A DNA stretch of 64,000 nucleotides from Thermoleophilia bacterium (GTDB lineage Bacteria > Actinomycetota > Thermoleophilia > Gaiellales > SKUG01), in contig JAOPYQ010000027.1 in the NCBI GenBank assembly GCA_025964555.1, forward strand, positions 47,462 through 111,461, read 5' to 3'. Under the pieces are notes generated by a model. The model ran no database searches. It worked only from the letters and a program-made list of their open reading frames with translations, and had not been told where the DNA came from. Positions 51,399-59,810 of the stretch are shown here, piece after piece (within the stretch, counting starts at the first letter, position 1; each line of letters opens with the position of its first letter). The translations under genes and the position numbers were made by a program.

Positions 51399-51648
51399 CT
51401 GACGCTGCCTTCCATGCGGCGTACTTCGTCGGCATGCAGCGTGCGCAGGGCCGATAGCCGGCGGACACTGCCGTGCGTTCGTCTACGAAGAACACGCGGT
51501 GGCGGATGTAGCCACCGGCGAGGATCGCGCGCCGCGCAGACGGACAGTCGAGCTCGCCGTAGATGCGCGATCGGCGATGCCCGCCGAGGCTGCCCGGGCT
51601 CGAGCTCTCGTACGGAGCGCCGTCGGCGCTGATGAGCGTGTAGCCCAT
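51391..51648 (-). CDS. Stand-alone Ada-type zinc-binding domain
   Basis: 85 aa. Cys pattern DCPSARR...RPCARCMP with [17 protein letters not shown] is the metal-binding site of the N-terminal Ada domain (methyl-phosphotriester acceptor). No methyltransferase or AraC domain. Stand-alone versions are common in actinobacteria and of unknown role. Sits 8 nt after the isocitrate dehydrogenase and overlaps csaA. Confidence 0.75.
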   Translation of the reverse strand: MGYTLISADGAPYESSSPGSLGGHRRSRIYGELDCPSARRAILAGGYIRHRVFFVDERTAVSAGYRPCARCMPTKYAAWKAASDD

Positions 51649-51656
51649 CGTGGCAC

Positions 51657-53147
51657 TCAGTCCTCGCCGCTCACCTTGGTGTAACCGGGCTTGCCGTCGA
51701 ACACCTGCAGCTTCTGCACGTTGGACCAGCGGAACGTCTCGCCCAGACAGGACAGGACACGGAAGATCTGGTCGTCGGTGAGCTCGACCGATTCGTCGGC
51801 GCGCACGAAGCGGCAGCGCCACGTCTCGATCATCTCGACGTCGTCGATCTCGCCCGGATAGACCTTCGTGCCGCGGCTCGAGATGAGCGCGAGCCGCAGG
51901 GGGCTGCCTTCGGTGCATGCCTCGACCGCCTTGCCGACCTGAGCCGCAGTCATCTCTGCTTCCTCGAGCAGGACTTCCATGCCGACGACGGCACGGGTCT
52001 TGGCGACGACCTGCTTCGGGCGCCAATCGATCGCCGGCATGATGAGCGGGCGCGTGACGCGGCGCTCGCCGACGGTCGGCTGCTTGCCGAGGTTGCTGAT
52101 CACGGCATCGGTGTAGGCCGTCGTGCCGACCGGGTCGTGCTCCTTGGCGATGTCGCCCGTCAGGAACGTTCCTTCCTCGAGCGTGTAGAGCACGGCATCC
52201 TCGATGGCGTCGGCGACGACCGGCTGGCCGATGTGGCGCAGCATCATCACCGAGCTGAGCATGAGCGCCGACGGGTTCGCGAGATCCTTGCCGGCGATGT
52301 CCGGCGCCGAGCCGTGCACGGCTTCGAACATCGCGGTCTCGGAGCCGATGTTGGCGCTCGGCGCGAACCCGAGTCCACCGACCAGCCCGCTCGTGAGGTC
52401 GGAGAGGATGTCGCCGTTCATGTTCGTCGTGACGATGACGTCGAACTGCTCCGGGCGGATGACGAGCTGGTGCGCGCAGTTGTCGACGAGGATCTGGCGC
52501 GCCTCGATCTCGGGATAGTCGACCGCGACCTCGTCGAAGGTGCGCTTGAACATGCCCTCGCCCAGCTTCATGATGTTCGCCTTCGTGGCGCACGTCACGG
52601 ACTTTCGGCCGGTGGCGCGCGCGTACTCGAACGCGAGTCGCGCGATCTTCTCGGAGCCGTGATGCGTGATGACCTTGAGCGACAGGCACACGCCGGGGGT
52701 CTGCATGTGCTCGATGCCGGCGTACAGGTCCTCGAGGTTCTCGCGCACGATCACGAGGTCGACGCCCCGACCCGCGTACGGAGTCTCGAGACCCGGAATC
52801 TCACGCGCGGGCCGGATGTTGCCGTACGTCTCGAACATCTTGCGCAGGGTGACGTTCGCGCTCTTCTCGCCGAAGCCGATCGGCGTCTCGAGCGGCCCCT
52901 TCAGCGCGACGCCCGTGCGCTCGATCGAGGCCTTGGTGTCGTCGGGAACGCCTGTCTCGTCGCCGGACCTGAACACCTCGGCGCCGGCGATGCACTCCTC
53001 GATGTCGAGCTTCGCGCCCGCCTCCCGCATGAGACGCAGGGTGGCCTCCATCACCTCGGGACCGATCCCGTCGCCACGGATGACCGTGATCGGAACGGTC
53101 GTGGGCGTGGTGGCGGCATCTCGGGGGGCGGGTGCGGTATGCGTCAT
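51657..53147 (-). CDS. icd: NADP-dependent isocitrate dehydrogenase, Thermus type
   Basis: 496 aa, the exact length of the T. thermophilus enzyme, which has an extra C-terminal domain of about 140 residues. Catalyses oxidative decarboxylation of isocitrate in the citric-acid cycle. Motifs GDGIGPEVMEATLRLM, NIRPAREIPG, VIVRENLEDLYAG, AFEYARATGRKSVTCATKANIMK (Lys), QLVIRPEQFDVIVTTNMNGDILSDL (Asp) and HGSAPDIAGKDLANPSALMLS. A CATATT box lies 7 nt before the ATG, so it may be leaderless. First gene of icd-Ada-zinc-csaA. Confidence 0.94.
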   Translation of the reverse strand: MTHTAPAPRDAATTPTTVPITVIRGDGIGPEVMEATLRLMREAGAKLDIEECIAGAEVFRSGDETGVPDDTKASIERTGVALKGPLETPIGFGEKSANVTLRKMFETYGNIRPAREIPGLETPYAGRGVDLVIVRENLEDLYAGIEHMQTPGVCLSLKVITHHGSEKIARLAFEYARATGRKSVTCATKANIMKLGEGMFKRTFDEVAVDYPEIEARQILVDNCAHQLVIRPEQFDVIVTTNMNGDILSDLTSGLVGGLGFAPSANIGSETAMFEAVHGSAPDIAGKDLANPSALMLSSVMMLRHIGQPVVADAIEDAVLYTLEEGTFLTGDIAKEHDPVGTTAYTDAVISNLGKQPTVGERRVTRPLIMPAIDWRPKQVVAKTRAVVGMEVLLEEAEMTAAQVGKAVEACTEGSPLRLALISSRGTKVYPGEIDDVEMIETWRCRFVRADESVELTDDQIFRVLSCLGETFRWSNVQKLQVFDGKPGYTKVSGED

Positions 53148-53255
53148 GCCAGCAAATATGCCAGAAAACGCCGTGCCGAAACGATCCGTCGCAAACATGC
53201 ACCGAACTCAGACAATCGCCGAAGATGTGCGAGTTCGCGCAAGGGACGGGGCACA

Positions 53256-54068
53256 ATGGGCGTCGGAGGAGTGATGGTCGCCGCTGTTCGCATGGGAATC
53301 GGGCGTGCCGCACGCTGGTCCCCGGGTGGACGGGCGTGGGCCACGCGCCTGACCGCCGGCATGGTGCTGGCTGGCGCAGCGATCGTGCTGGTGGTGTGGA
53401 CGGGCGAGCCGGGAGTGACGCCTTCATCCGGCAACGTCGAGGCGCGCGACCTCGACCTGGACGATTCGGCCAGCATCCTCGTGACCTCTGGATCGTCCGT
53501 GTTCGGCATGCCGCTTCGCCCCGTTCGCGCCATCGGCAGTGTGACGATCTCCGACTCGAGCGGTGCCGCAACGACGGCCACGGGCGCCGATGTGACCCGC
53601 CAGGGCGGTGGCGCGCGTCGCGTCGGCGGCGCCACCGGATCCACCGGCCGGCGTCCGGTCGCCGACACGGGGACTTCAACGCCGACGCCGACCAGGCCCG
53701 CGCCGGTCACGCCAGCCCCGACGACCGGTGGCCAACCGTCTCCCGGGGGCGATGCGACGAGCGGCGGCGGGCTGGTGCCGAATCCGGTGCCGAACCCCGT
53801 GCCGAACCCGGTTCCCGTTCCCGACCCCTCGCCGCCACCTCCGGTGGATGTCGCGCCGTCGCCGATCAAGGTCGTCGTGTCGGCGACCACGACCACGATC
53901 GGGGTGGGCTCGGTCGAGGTCGCGACCACGATGGCCACGGCGCCCACCGGCGCGTCGCTCACCGCCAACGCGGGAGCCACGAGCATCGACGTGTCGGCCA
54001 CCTCGGCCACCGTGACCGCAGGGAGCCTCACCCTGACATTCCCGTTGCTGGCGGCTTCGTCGGACTGA
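53256..54068 (+). CDS. Pro-rich exported or membrane-anchored protein, unknown function
   Basis: 270 aa; ATG 53256 with AAGGGACGGGG upstream. One membrane helix (about 36-50), a short beta region, then a long Pro/Thr/Gly linker with four in-frame PNPV-type repeats (VPNPVPNPVPNPVPVP), and a C-terminal 70-residue beta-rich module (SATTTTIGVGSVEVATTMAT). Wall-spanning surface protein is the likely role. Co-directional with the histidine kinase 53 nt downstream. Confidence 0.6.
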   Translation: MGVGGVMVAAVRMGIGRAARWSPGGRAWATRLTAGMVLAGAAIVLVVWTGEPGVTPSSGNVEARDLDLDDSASILVTSGSSVFGMPLRPVRAIGSVTISDSSGAATTATGADVTRQGGGARRVGGATGSTGRRPVADTGTSTPTPTRPAPVTPAPTTGGQPSPGGDATSGGGLVPNPVPNPVPNPVPVPDPSPPPPVDVAPSPIKVVVSATTTTIGVGSVEVATTMATAPTGASLTANAGATSIDVSATSATVTAGSLTLTFPLLAASSD

Positions 54069-54069
54069 T

Positions 54070-54091
54070 GGCGGCCGGACCCGTGGCCGCC
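54070..54091 (+). terminator. Hairpin after the Pro-rich gene
   Basis: GGCGGCC and GGCCGCC pair perfectly with an 8-nt loop, 2 nt past the stop and 30 nt before the kinase start. It may end or attenuate transcription into the kinase gene. Confidence 0.4.
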
Positions 54092-54120
54092 CCGTCCATC
54101 GCGATGTCGGTCCACGTACG

Positions 54121-55470
54121 ATGAGATGCATGAACGGTCCCCTGCACGATACCGACGTCGACGCCGAGGGCGTCATCGTCGTCGTACGGTGGCTCGCCGT
54201 CGCGTTCGCGGTCGTCCAGACAGCCACGTACTATCGACCGTTTCCCTCCGGCGTGGAGGAAGTCGCATGGGCGGTAAATGGAATCTTCGCGACCGCCGCG
54301 CTCATGCTCACCATCACGTGGGCACGCACGCGCTCCGAGCACGTGCACCAGGCTCCGGTCATCGGAGTGATCAGCCTGGTCGTCGATGGCGGGTTTTCGC
54401 TGGCGCTGTCGTGGATCTACGCGTTCGACGTGGAGACCGCGATCTTCGCGACGATGTACATCATCGCGCTCGAGGGAGCCTTCCGGTTCGGCATGCGAGG
54501 CGCGTTGCTCACCACCGCGGCGCTCACCGCGGGATACGTGGCGCGCGACGTATGGGCCACGTCGCACTACGGAACGGAGTTCCTCGTCGCATCGATCAGC
54601 TTCCGCATGGGGGTGTGCCTCATGCTGGCGGTGATCGCTGGCGGCATGGTAGAGCGCTACAACCGCGAGCATCGGCGTCTCATGGTCGCGATCGCCAGCG
54701 AGCGCGACGCCGCCACAGCGCTCCGCTCGCTCGACGACCTGCGGTCGACGTTCCTCTCGGCGGTCTCGCACGAGCTGCGAACGCCGCTCACCTCGATCCT
54801 CGGGTTCGCACTGACGATGCAGGACCAGTCCGACGAACTGTCGCCCACGACCCGGGCCATGCTCGACCATGTCGTCAGCGAGTCCCGCCACCTCGAGCGT
54901 CTCCTGGAGGACCTGCTCGACATCGAGCGCATGGGACGCGGAAGCGTGTCGATCCAGCGCCGGTCGACCGATGTCAGCGAGACGGTGCGCCGCATCGTGT
55001 CGAAGGTGCAGTCCCGAGTGGGGCGACGCATCGACGTGGACGACCACGGCACCCGGGTCATGGGAATCGTGGACGGCGGCAAGCTCGAGCGGATCGTCGA
55101 CAACCTCGTCGGCAATGCCGTGAAGTACTCGCCGGAATCCTCGACCGTGTACGTGCACGTCACCCGTGAAGGGGGAGGCGTGCTCATGGTAGTCGACGAC
55201 GAAGGACCAGGTGTGCCCGAGGAGCTGCGCACCACGATCTTCCAGCCGTTCGAGCGCGGCCTGCTCACGAGCGCGCACCAGCCCGGCACCGGCATCGGCC
55301 TGTCGCTCGTCGATCGCTTTGCCCGGCTCCACGGCGGACGTGCCTGGGTCGAGTCGCGCAACGGCTCGAACACGACGTCTGGCGCGTCCTTCCGCGTGTA
55401 CCTGCCGGACGGCCCCGAGGGACAGGCGACGGTCACGGTCGCTGACGAGCCGTGGGGACCGACGTCCTAG
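54121..55470 (+). CDS. Membrane sensor histidine kinase
   Basis: 449 aa. Five to six hydrophobic helices up to residue 178, then a kinase core: H-box AVSHELRTPLTSILGF with His217, N-box NLVGNAVKYS, G1 DDEGPGVP, G2 GTGIGLSLVD. No response regulator next to it. Its TAG stop shares the CTAG palindrome with the stop of the convergent gene, so the two overlap by 4 bp. Confidence 0.9.
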   Translation: MRCMNGPLHDTDVDAEGVIVVVRWLAVAFAVVQTATYYRPFPSGVEEVAWAVNGIFATAALMLTITWARTRSEHVHQAPVIGVISLVVDGGFSLALSWIYAFDVETAIFATMYIIALEGAFRFGMRGALLTTAALTAGYVARDVWATSHYGTEFLVASISFRMGVCLMLAVIAGGMVERYNREHRRLMVAIASERDAATALRSLDDLRSTFLSAVSHELRTPLTSILGFALTMQDQSDELSPTTRAMLDHVVSESRHLERLLEDLLDIERMGRGSVSIQRRSTDVSETVRRIVSKVQSRVGRRIDVDDHGTRVMGIVDGGKLERIVDNLVGNAVKYSPESSTVYVHVTREGGGVLMVVDDEGPGVPEELRTTIFQPFERGLLTSAHQPGTGIGLSLVDRFARLHGGRAWVESRNGSNTTSGASFRVYLPDGPEGQATVTVADEPWGPTS

Positions 55471-56411
55471 GTGGCCGGTTCGTCCGCGCGCGCCAGGTAC
55501 GCCGCGACGGCACCGACCACGTCGTCGACGATCACCTGGAGCGACCCCTCCTCGGTGAGGCGGGTCGCAGGAACTTCGACCAGCACGACCGATGCTCCTT
55601 CAGGTGCGTCGATCGCGCCGACGTTCGCCAGGAGCGTTCGGGTGGCAGCGGTCCGAGAGGCCGTCACGGCGTCGAGCCCGAGCGCAGCGGCGACCTCGGC
55701 CGCCAGCGTCGTGGAACTCGCATCGGGAGCGCCGATCGCGCGCCCGACGAGCACGCGCGGATCGTCGCCATCCGGCACGACGCGGTAGACCAGCGCGACG
55801 TCCGCATCGGCGAATCCCTTCACGCGCGCATCGACGCACGTCTCGGAACCGAACTCGTCCTCTCGTGATCCGGTGACCGACGCGTTGGCGGTGTCGAGCA
55901 CGTCGGCAGTGAGCGTCGCCATCGCAAGCTCCACCTCGAGCGCATCGCGCGCCCCCGGGGTGGCACACGGCACGCGCAGGCCGCTCACGCGAACGAGCTT
56001 GGTGACGTCACCGGTGCCGTCAGAGGATGCCGCGACGATCGCGATGCGCCGATCGCGCAGGCTCGCATACGCCGCCGGCAGGTCGGCGGCAGCCGGATCG
56101 TCCTCCGTGTCGGTGGAGGACTCGTCGGTCGTGGTCCCAGCGGCGCCCGTGTCGGGATCCAGCCGATCACGTCCCTCGGTGCCGCGGCGCCGGTCGTCGG
56201 TCGGTTCGTCGCCGTTGGGCAACGACAGCACATCGCCCGTCTCGTCAGTCGAATCCGTCGGCGCCGGCTTCGCGGGCTTCGTGTCGCCATCGATCAGGTC
56301 GCCTGCAAACAGCCAGGCCGACCCGCCCAGCGCGCCGACGACCACGAGCGCCAGCAGCCAGGTCGGAACGCGCGGGCGCCGCGGACCTCGACGCGGCGGC
56401 TGCGACCTCAA
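55467..56411 (-). CDS. Single-pass membrane protein with amidase_3-like C-terminal domain
   Basis: 314 aa. Basic head, one membrane helix (16-38), an acidic Thr/Asp/Glu-rich linker (to about 105) and a C-terminal domain with ASLRDRRIAIVAASSDGTGD, LGLDAVTASRTAATRTLLANV and VVLVEVPATRLTEEGSLQVIVDDVVGAVAAYL. The order resembles zinc N-acetylmuramoyl-L-alanine amidases, including the late VLVEVxxxxN/T and final amphipathic helix, but the zinc His/Glu residues are not visible, so it is probably inactive or a distant relative. Starts in an ATGA overlap with the Rrf2 gene. Confidence 0.6.
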   Translation of the reverse strand: MRSQPPRRGPRRPRVPTWLLALVVVGALGGSAWLFAGDLIDGDTKPAKPAPTDSTDETGDVLSLPNGDEPTDDRRRGTEGRDRLDPDTGAAGTTTDESSTDTEDDPAAADLPAAYASLRDRRIAIVAASSDGTGDVTKLVRVSGLRVPCATPGARDALEVELAMATLTADVLDTANASVTGSREDEFGSETCVDARVKGFADADVALVYRVVPDGDDPRVLVGRAIGAPDASSTTLAAEVAAALGLDAVTASRTAATRTLLANVGAIDAPEGASVVLVEVPATRLTEEGSLQVIVDDVVGAVAAYLARADEPAT

Positions 56412-56869
56412 TGCGGCGCCCAGCTCTCAGGGTCCGCGACGAGCATGCGGACCGGGTCCGGCAGCGATCCTTCGAGCACGTCGGCCAAGGTGGTCGTCTC
56501 GAGCACGGCACGGATGCTGGCGCGAAGCGCCACCCACACTCCGGCGAGGTGCTCGGCCGCCCCCGCATACTCGACCTGCTCGGGTCGCTCGCCGCGTACG
56601 TACGCGAGCGGGCCGTCCACCGCGCGGATCACGTCGGCGATCGTGACCTCGCTGATCTCCTTCGCCATCCAGTAGCCGCCCACGGCACCGCGCTGGCTTC
56701 GCACCAGGTCAGCGCGCCGCAGGTCGAGGAGGATCGACTCGAGGAACTTGGCCGGAATCTCCTGCGCGCGTGAGATCGCTTCGGCCTTGAGCGGCGCGCC
56801 GCTCCCAGCGGCAGCGGCGAGCTCCAGCGCGGCTCGCACCGCGTATTCGGCCTTGGCGGAGATCTTCAT
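56408..56869 (-). CDS. Rrf2-family regulator lacking the Fe-S cysteines (CymR-like)
   Basis: 153 aa. Winged helix (KISAKAEYAVRAALELAAAAG, AISRAQEIPAKFLESILLDLRRADLVRSQRGAVGGYWMAK) typical of Rrf2. There is not one cysteine, so it cannot hold the 2Fe-2S cluster of IscR/NsrR; this fits the CymR type, which controls cysteine and sulfate genes. It is divergent from the sulfate ABC importer and is the obvious candidate to regulate it. Confidence 0.88.
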   Translation of the reverse strand: MKISAKAEYAVRAALELAAAAGSGAPLKAEAISRAQEIPAKFLESILLDLRRADLVRSQRGAVGGYWMAKEISEVTIADVIRAVDGPLAYVRGERPEQVEYAGAAEHLAGVWVALRASIRAVLETTTLADVLEGSLPDPVRMLVADPESWAPH

Positions 56870-56927
56870 CGGGCGCGATCCTCGCAGACTCGGCCGTCAC
56901 CTGCGACCGACGCGCCCGGCCCGGCGA

Positions 56928-56960
56928 GCCAGTTCTCGCGTACACGCGAGCCGAACTGGC
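56928..56960. promoter_or_regulatory. Stem-loop in the Rrf2/sulfate-importer intergenic region
   Basis: GCCAGTT (56928-56934) pairs with AACTGGC (56954-56960) and, inside, CTCGCG pairs with CGCGAG around a TACA loop, with a 3-nt bulge. It lies on the Rrf2 side of the 192-bp region, upstream of the importer promoter. Either a DNA operator or a 5' leader structure of the Rrf2 mRNA. Confidence 0.45.
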
Positions 56961-56983
56961 CGTGCAAACCACGTGAACGCGCT

Positions 56984-57051
56984 ATTCCTACTGAAATGGT
57001 TGACAAGCGGCCAGGGCCGTGTCCATAATCCCCACCGAATCCATAGGAAAT
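56984..57051. promoter_or_regulatory. Inverted ATTCCTA / TAGGAAAT motifs flanking the importer promoter
   Basis: ATTCCTA (56984-56990) and TAGGAAAT (57044-57051) face each other across the promoter at 57000-57029. Their position fits an autoregulatory Rrf2/CymR-type operator pair; only inference, since the site of this regulator is unknown. Confidence 0.35.
57000..57029 (+). promoter_or_regulatory. Sigma-70-like promoter of the sulfate importer operon
   Basis: TTGACA (57000-57005), 18-bp spacer, CATAAT (57024-57029). This is the best consensus promoter seen in the window. The 5' leader to ATG 57074 is about 38 nt and holds AAAAGG. Confidence 0.65.
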
Positions 57052-57073
57052 ATCGAAAAGGATGCTCCACCAC

Positions 57074-58120
57074 ATGAACACCACGACATTTCGCCGCGTC
57101 GCCCGCGTGCTCGCCCCGATCGGCGCTGCCGCACTGATCGCCGCCGGCTGCGGCTCCGACGACGACAGCTCCGAAGCCAAGAGCGGTTCATCGAAGGCCA
57201 CGAACGACGGGGCGAAGATCACGCTCGTCGGATTCTCGACCCCCCGCGAGGCGCACGAGGAGATCATCCCCGCCTTCAACAAGACGGCCGACGGTGAAGG
57301 CGTCGAGTTCGAGCAGTCCTACGGAGCGTCGGGCGAGCAGAGCCGAGCGGTCGAGGGCGGTCTCCCCGCCAGCGTCGTGCACTTCGCGCTCGAGCCCGAC
57401 GTCACGCGCCTGGTCGACGCCGGCCTCGTCGCCGACGACTGGAACACCGGCGAGCACAAGGGCATCGTCAGCAACTCGATCGCCGTGCTGGCGGTCCGCA
57501 AGGGCAACCCCAAGGACATCAAGGACTGGGACGACCTGATCAAGGACGACGTCGAGGTCATCACGCCCAACCCGTTCACCTCGGGCGGCGCGCGCTGGAA
57601 CCTCATGGCGGCGTACGGCTCGTGGACCCGCAACGGTGCGAAGCCGGACGAGGCGCTCGACAACCTCGGCACGCTGCTCAAGAACACGTCGGTGCAGTCC
57701 AAGTCCGCTCGCGAGGCGCTGCAGGTGTTCGCCGGCGGCAAGGGCGACGTGCTCATCGCCTACGAGAACGAGGTCATCGCGGCACAGCAGAAGGGTGAGG
57801 ACCTCGAGTACGTCATCCCGAACTCCACGATCCTCATCGAGAACCCGGCCGCCGTCATCGAGAACGCCGAGGACAAGGACGCCGCCCAGGCGTACTACGA
57901 CTACCTCCTCTCCGACGACGCGCAGAAGGTGTTCGGCGAGAAGGGCTTCCGCCCCGAGGTCGATTCCGTGCTCGAGGGCTTCGACTTCGAGACCCCGAAG
58001 GACCTGTTCACGATCGAGGACGTCGGTGGGTGGGAGACCGTCATGACCGAGTTCTTCGATCGCGAGAACGGCAAGGTTGCCGACATCGAGAAGCGCCTGA
58101 ATGTCCCGACCGATGCCTGA
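57074..58120 (+). CDS. Sulfate ABC transporter substrate-binding lipoprotein
   Basis: 348 aa from ATG 57074 (ATG 57062 would place the AAAAGG too close). Lipoprotein signal with lipobox LIAAGC (Cys26). Mature part matches the sulfate/thiosulfate-binding family (Sbp/CysP): VGFSTPREAHEEIIPAF, YGASGEQSRAVEGGLPASVVHFALEPDVTRLVDAGLV, VRKGNPKDIKDWDDL, VITPNPFTSGGARWNLMAAYG, GDVLIAYENEV. Delivers sulfate to the membrane permeases encoded next. Confidence 0.94.
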   Translation: MNTTTFRRVARVLAPIGAAALIAAGCGSDDDSSEAKSGSSKATNDGAKITLVGFSTPREAHEEIIPAFNKTADGEGVEFEQSYGASGEQSRAVEGGLPASVVHFALEPDVTRLVDAGLVADDWNTGEHKGIVSNSIAVLAVRKGNPKDIKDWDDLIKDDVEVITPNPFTSGGARWNLMAAYGSWTRNGAKPDEALDNLGTLLKNTSVQSKSAREALQVFAGGKGDVLIAYENEVIAAQQKGEDLEYVIPNSTILIENPAAVIENAEDKDAAQAYYDYLLSDDAQKVFGEKGFRPEVDSVLEGFDFETPKDLFTIEDVGGWETVMTEFFDRENGKVADIEKRLNVPTDA

Positions 58121-59000
58121 TTCAGTTCCCGTTTCGACCACGACAGCCGGGACGCAGCAACACGGACAGCCCTGGCCGACCCCGTCCCCCTCAGGGGGGC
58201 GGGGTTTCGTGCGTCCTCGGCGACGCACGACGAGCGGCGATGCGCTGTCGACCGGCATCATCACCGCGATCCTCGGATGCGTGGTGCTGCTGCCGCTGTC
58301 GGCGGTCGTGTGGAGCGCGACGAAGGACGGCACCGACTCGTTCACGCGCGCGCTCTCGAATCCGCAAGCCATCGATGCGCTCAAGTTCACGCTCGGTGCG
58401 GCAGCGATCGTCGCCCTCGTCAGTGCGGTGACGGGAACGGCCGTCGCATGGGTGCTCGTGCGCGACCGCTTCCGGGGCCGTGCGCTGCTGGATGCGGTGA
58501 TCGACATCCCCTTCGCGCTACCGACGATCGTCGCCGGACTGACGCTGCTCGCGCTCTACGGCCCGAAGTCGCCGGTGGGCATCAACATCGCCTTCACGCA
58601 GGCGAGCGTGGTCGCGGCGCTGCTGTTCGTGACGTTCCCGTTCGTCGTTCGTGCCGTGCAGCCGGTGCTCATCGAGCTCGACCGCGAGATGGAGGAGGCC
58701 GCCTCGTCGCTCGGCGCGAGTCCGAGCACCATCCTGCGCCGGATCATCCTCCCCAACCTGCTGCCCGCGATCCTCACCGGCACGGGCCTGGCGTTCGCCA
58801 AGGCGATCGGCGAGTTCGGCTCGGTCGTCCTCATCAGCGGCAACGTGCCGTTCGACACCGAGGTCGCATCCGTCTACATCTTCGGACTCATCGAGAGCGA
58901 CGACGCTTCGGGCGCGGCGGCCGTCAGCACCGTGCTGCTCGCGATCTCGGTGGTGGTGCTGGCCGGCATCGACGTCCTTCGACGGAGGTCGACCCGATGA
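58101..59000 (+). CDS. cysT: Sulfate ABC transporter permease CysT
   Basis: 299 aa, start overlapping the 3' end of the binding-protein gene (ATG 58113 is an alternative). A 45-residue polar head precedes six membrane helices. CysT-type motifs: DIPFALPTIVAGLTLLALYG and the ATPase-contact loop EEAASSLGASPSTILRRIILPNLLPAILTG. ATGA overlap with cysW. Confidence 0.93.
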   Translation: MSRPMPDSVPVSTTTAGTQQHGQPWPTPSPSGGRGFVRPRRRTTSGDALSTGIITAILGCVVLLPLSAVVWSATKDGTDSFTRALSNPQAIDALKFTLGAAAIVALVSAVTGTAVAWVLVRDRFRGRALLDAVIDIPFALPTIVAGLTLLALYGPKSPVGINIAFTQASVVAALLFVTFPFVVRAVQPVLIELDREMEEAASSLGASPSTILRRIILPNLLPAILTGTGLAFAKAIGEFGSVVLISGNVPFDTEVASVYIFGLIESDDASGAAAVSTVLLAISVVVLAGIDVLRRRSTR

Positions 59001-59809
59001 CCCGCTACCTGCTCAGGTGCTTCGTGATCGCGTACGTGCTCGCGCTCATCCTCGGTCCGCTCTACATGGTGTTCTCGCAGGCACTCGACCAGGGGACCGA
59101 CCAGCTCTGGACGGCGATCACGACCGACGCCGCGCTCCACGCGCTCAAGCTCACGATCCTCGCGACCGTGATCGCGACCGTCGTGAACACGATCTTCGGA
59201 ATCGCCTGCGCGCTCATGCTCGTGCGTCGTCGACCGCGGGGCTCGGCCCTCATCAACGCGATCATCGACCTGCCGTTCGCCGTGTCACCGATCGTCGTGG
59301 GGCTCGCGCTGCTGCTGACGTTCGGCATCCACGGCTGGTTCGGCGAGTTCCTCACGGGCGCCGGTCTGGAAGTCATCTACGCCGTGCCGGGCATCGTCAT
59401 CGCCACGGTCTTCGTGACGCTCCCGTTCGTCGTGCGAGAGGTCGTCCCCGTGCTCGAGGAGCTCGGTGACGAACAGGAGCAGGCGGCCTCGACGCTCGGT
59501 GCTTCCAGCTGGCGCACGTTCTGGAGCATCACGCTGCCGTCGATCCGATGGGGCGTCGCCTACGGCGTCGTGCTGACGGTCGCGCGCGCGCTCGGCGAGT
59601 ACGGCGCGGTGGCGGTCGTGTCCGGCAAGATCGCCGGTCGCACCGAGACGATGACCACGCACATCGAGGAGCGCTATCAGGGCTTCGACACCGTGTCGGT
59701 GTACGGCTCCGCACTCGTGCTCGCGTCGCTCGCCATCCTCGTGCTCGGCGCCATGATGGTGCTGAGCCGCTCCGCCCACTCCCATCACGACACCACGGAG
59801 AACCGCTGA
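58997..59809 (+). CDS. cysW: Sulfate ABC transporter permease CysW
   Basis: 270 aa, GGAGG upstream, ATG in the cysT stop (ATGA). Six membrane helices; DLPFAVSPIVVGLALLLTFG, ATPase-contact loop EQEQAASTLGASSWRTFWSITLPSIRWG, and GEYGAVAVVSGKIAGRTETMTTHIEERYQGF, which is characteristic of CysW. Confidence 0.94.
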   Translation: MTRYLLRCFVIAYVLALILGPLYMVFSQALDQGTDQLWTAITTDAALHALKLTILATVIATVVNTIFGIACALMLVRRRPRGSALINAIIDLPFAVSPIVVGLALLLTFGIHGWFGEFLTGAGLEVIYAVPGIVIATVFVTLPFVVREVVPVLEELGDEQEQAASTLGASSWRTFWSITLPSIRWGVAYGVVLTVARALGEYGAVAVVSGKIAGRTETMTTHIEERYQGFDTVSVYGSALVLASLAILVLGAMMVLSRSAHSHHDTTENR

Positions 59810-59810
59810 C

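Noticed and set aside
52137..53255. Long plus-strand extension ahead of the Pro-rich protein
   Set aside because: This part is antisense to isocitrate dehydrogenase; the true start at 53256 has a ribosome-binding site.
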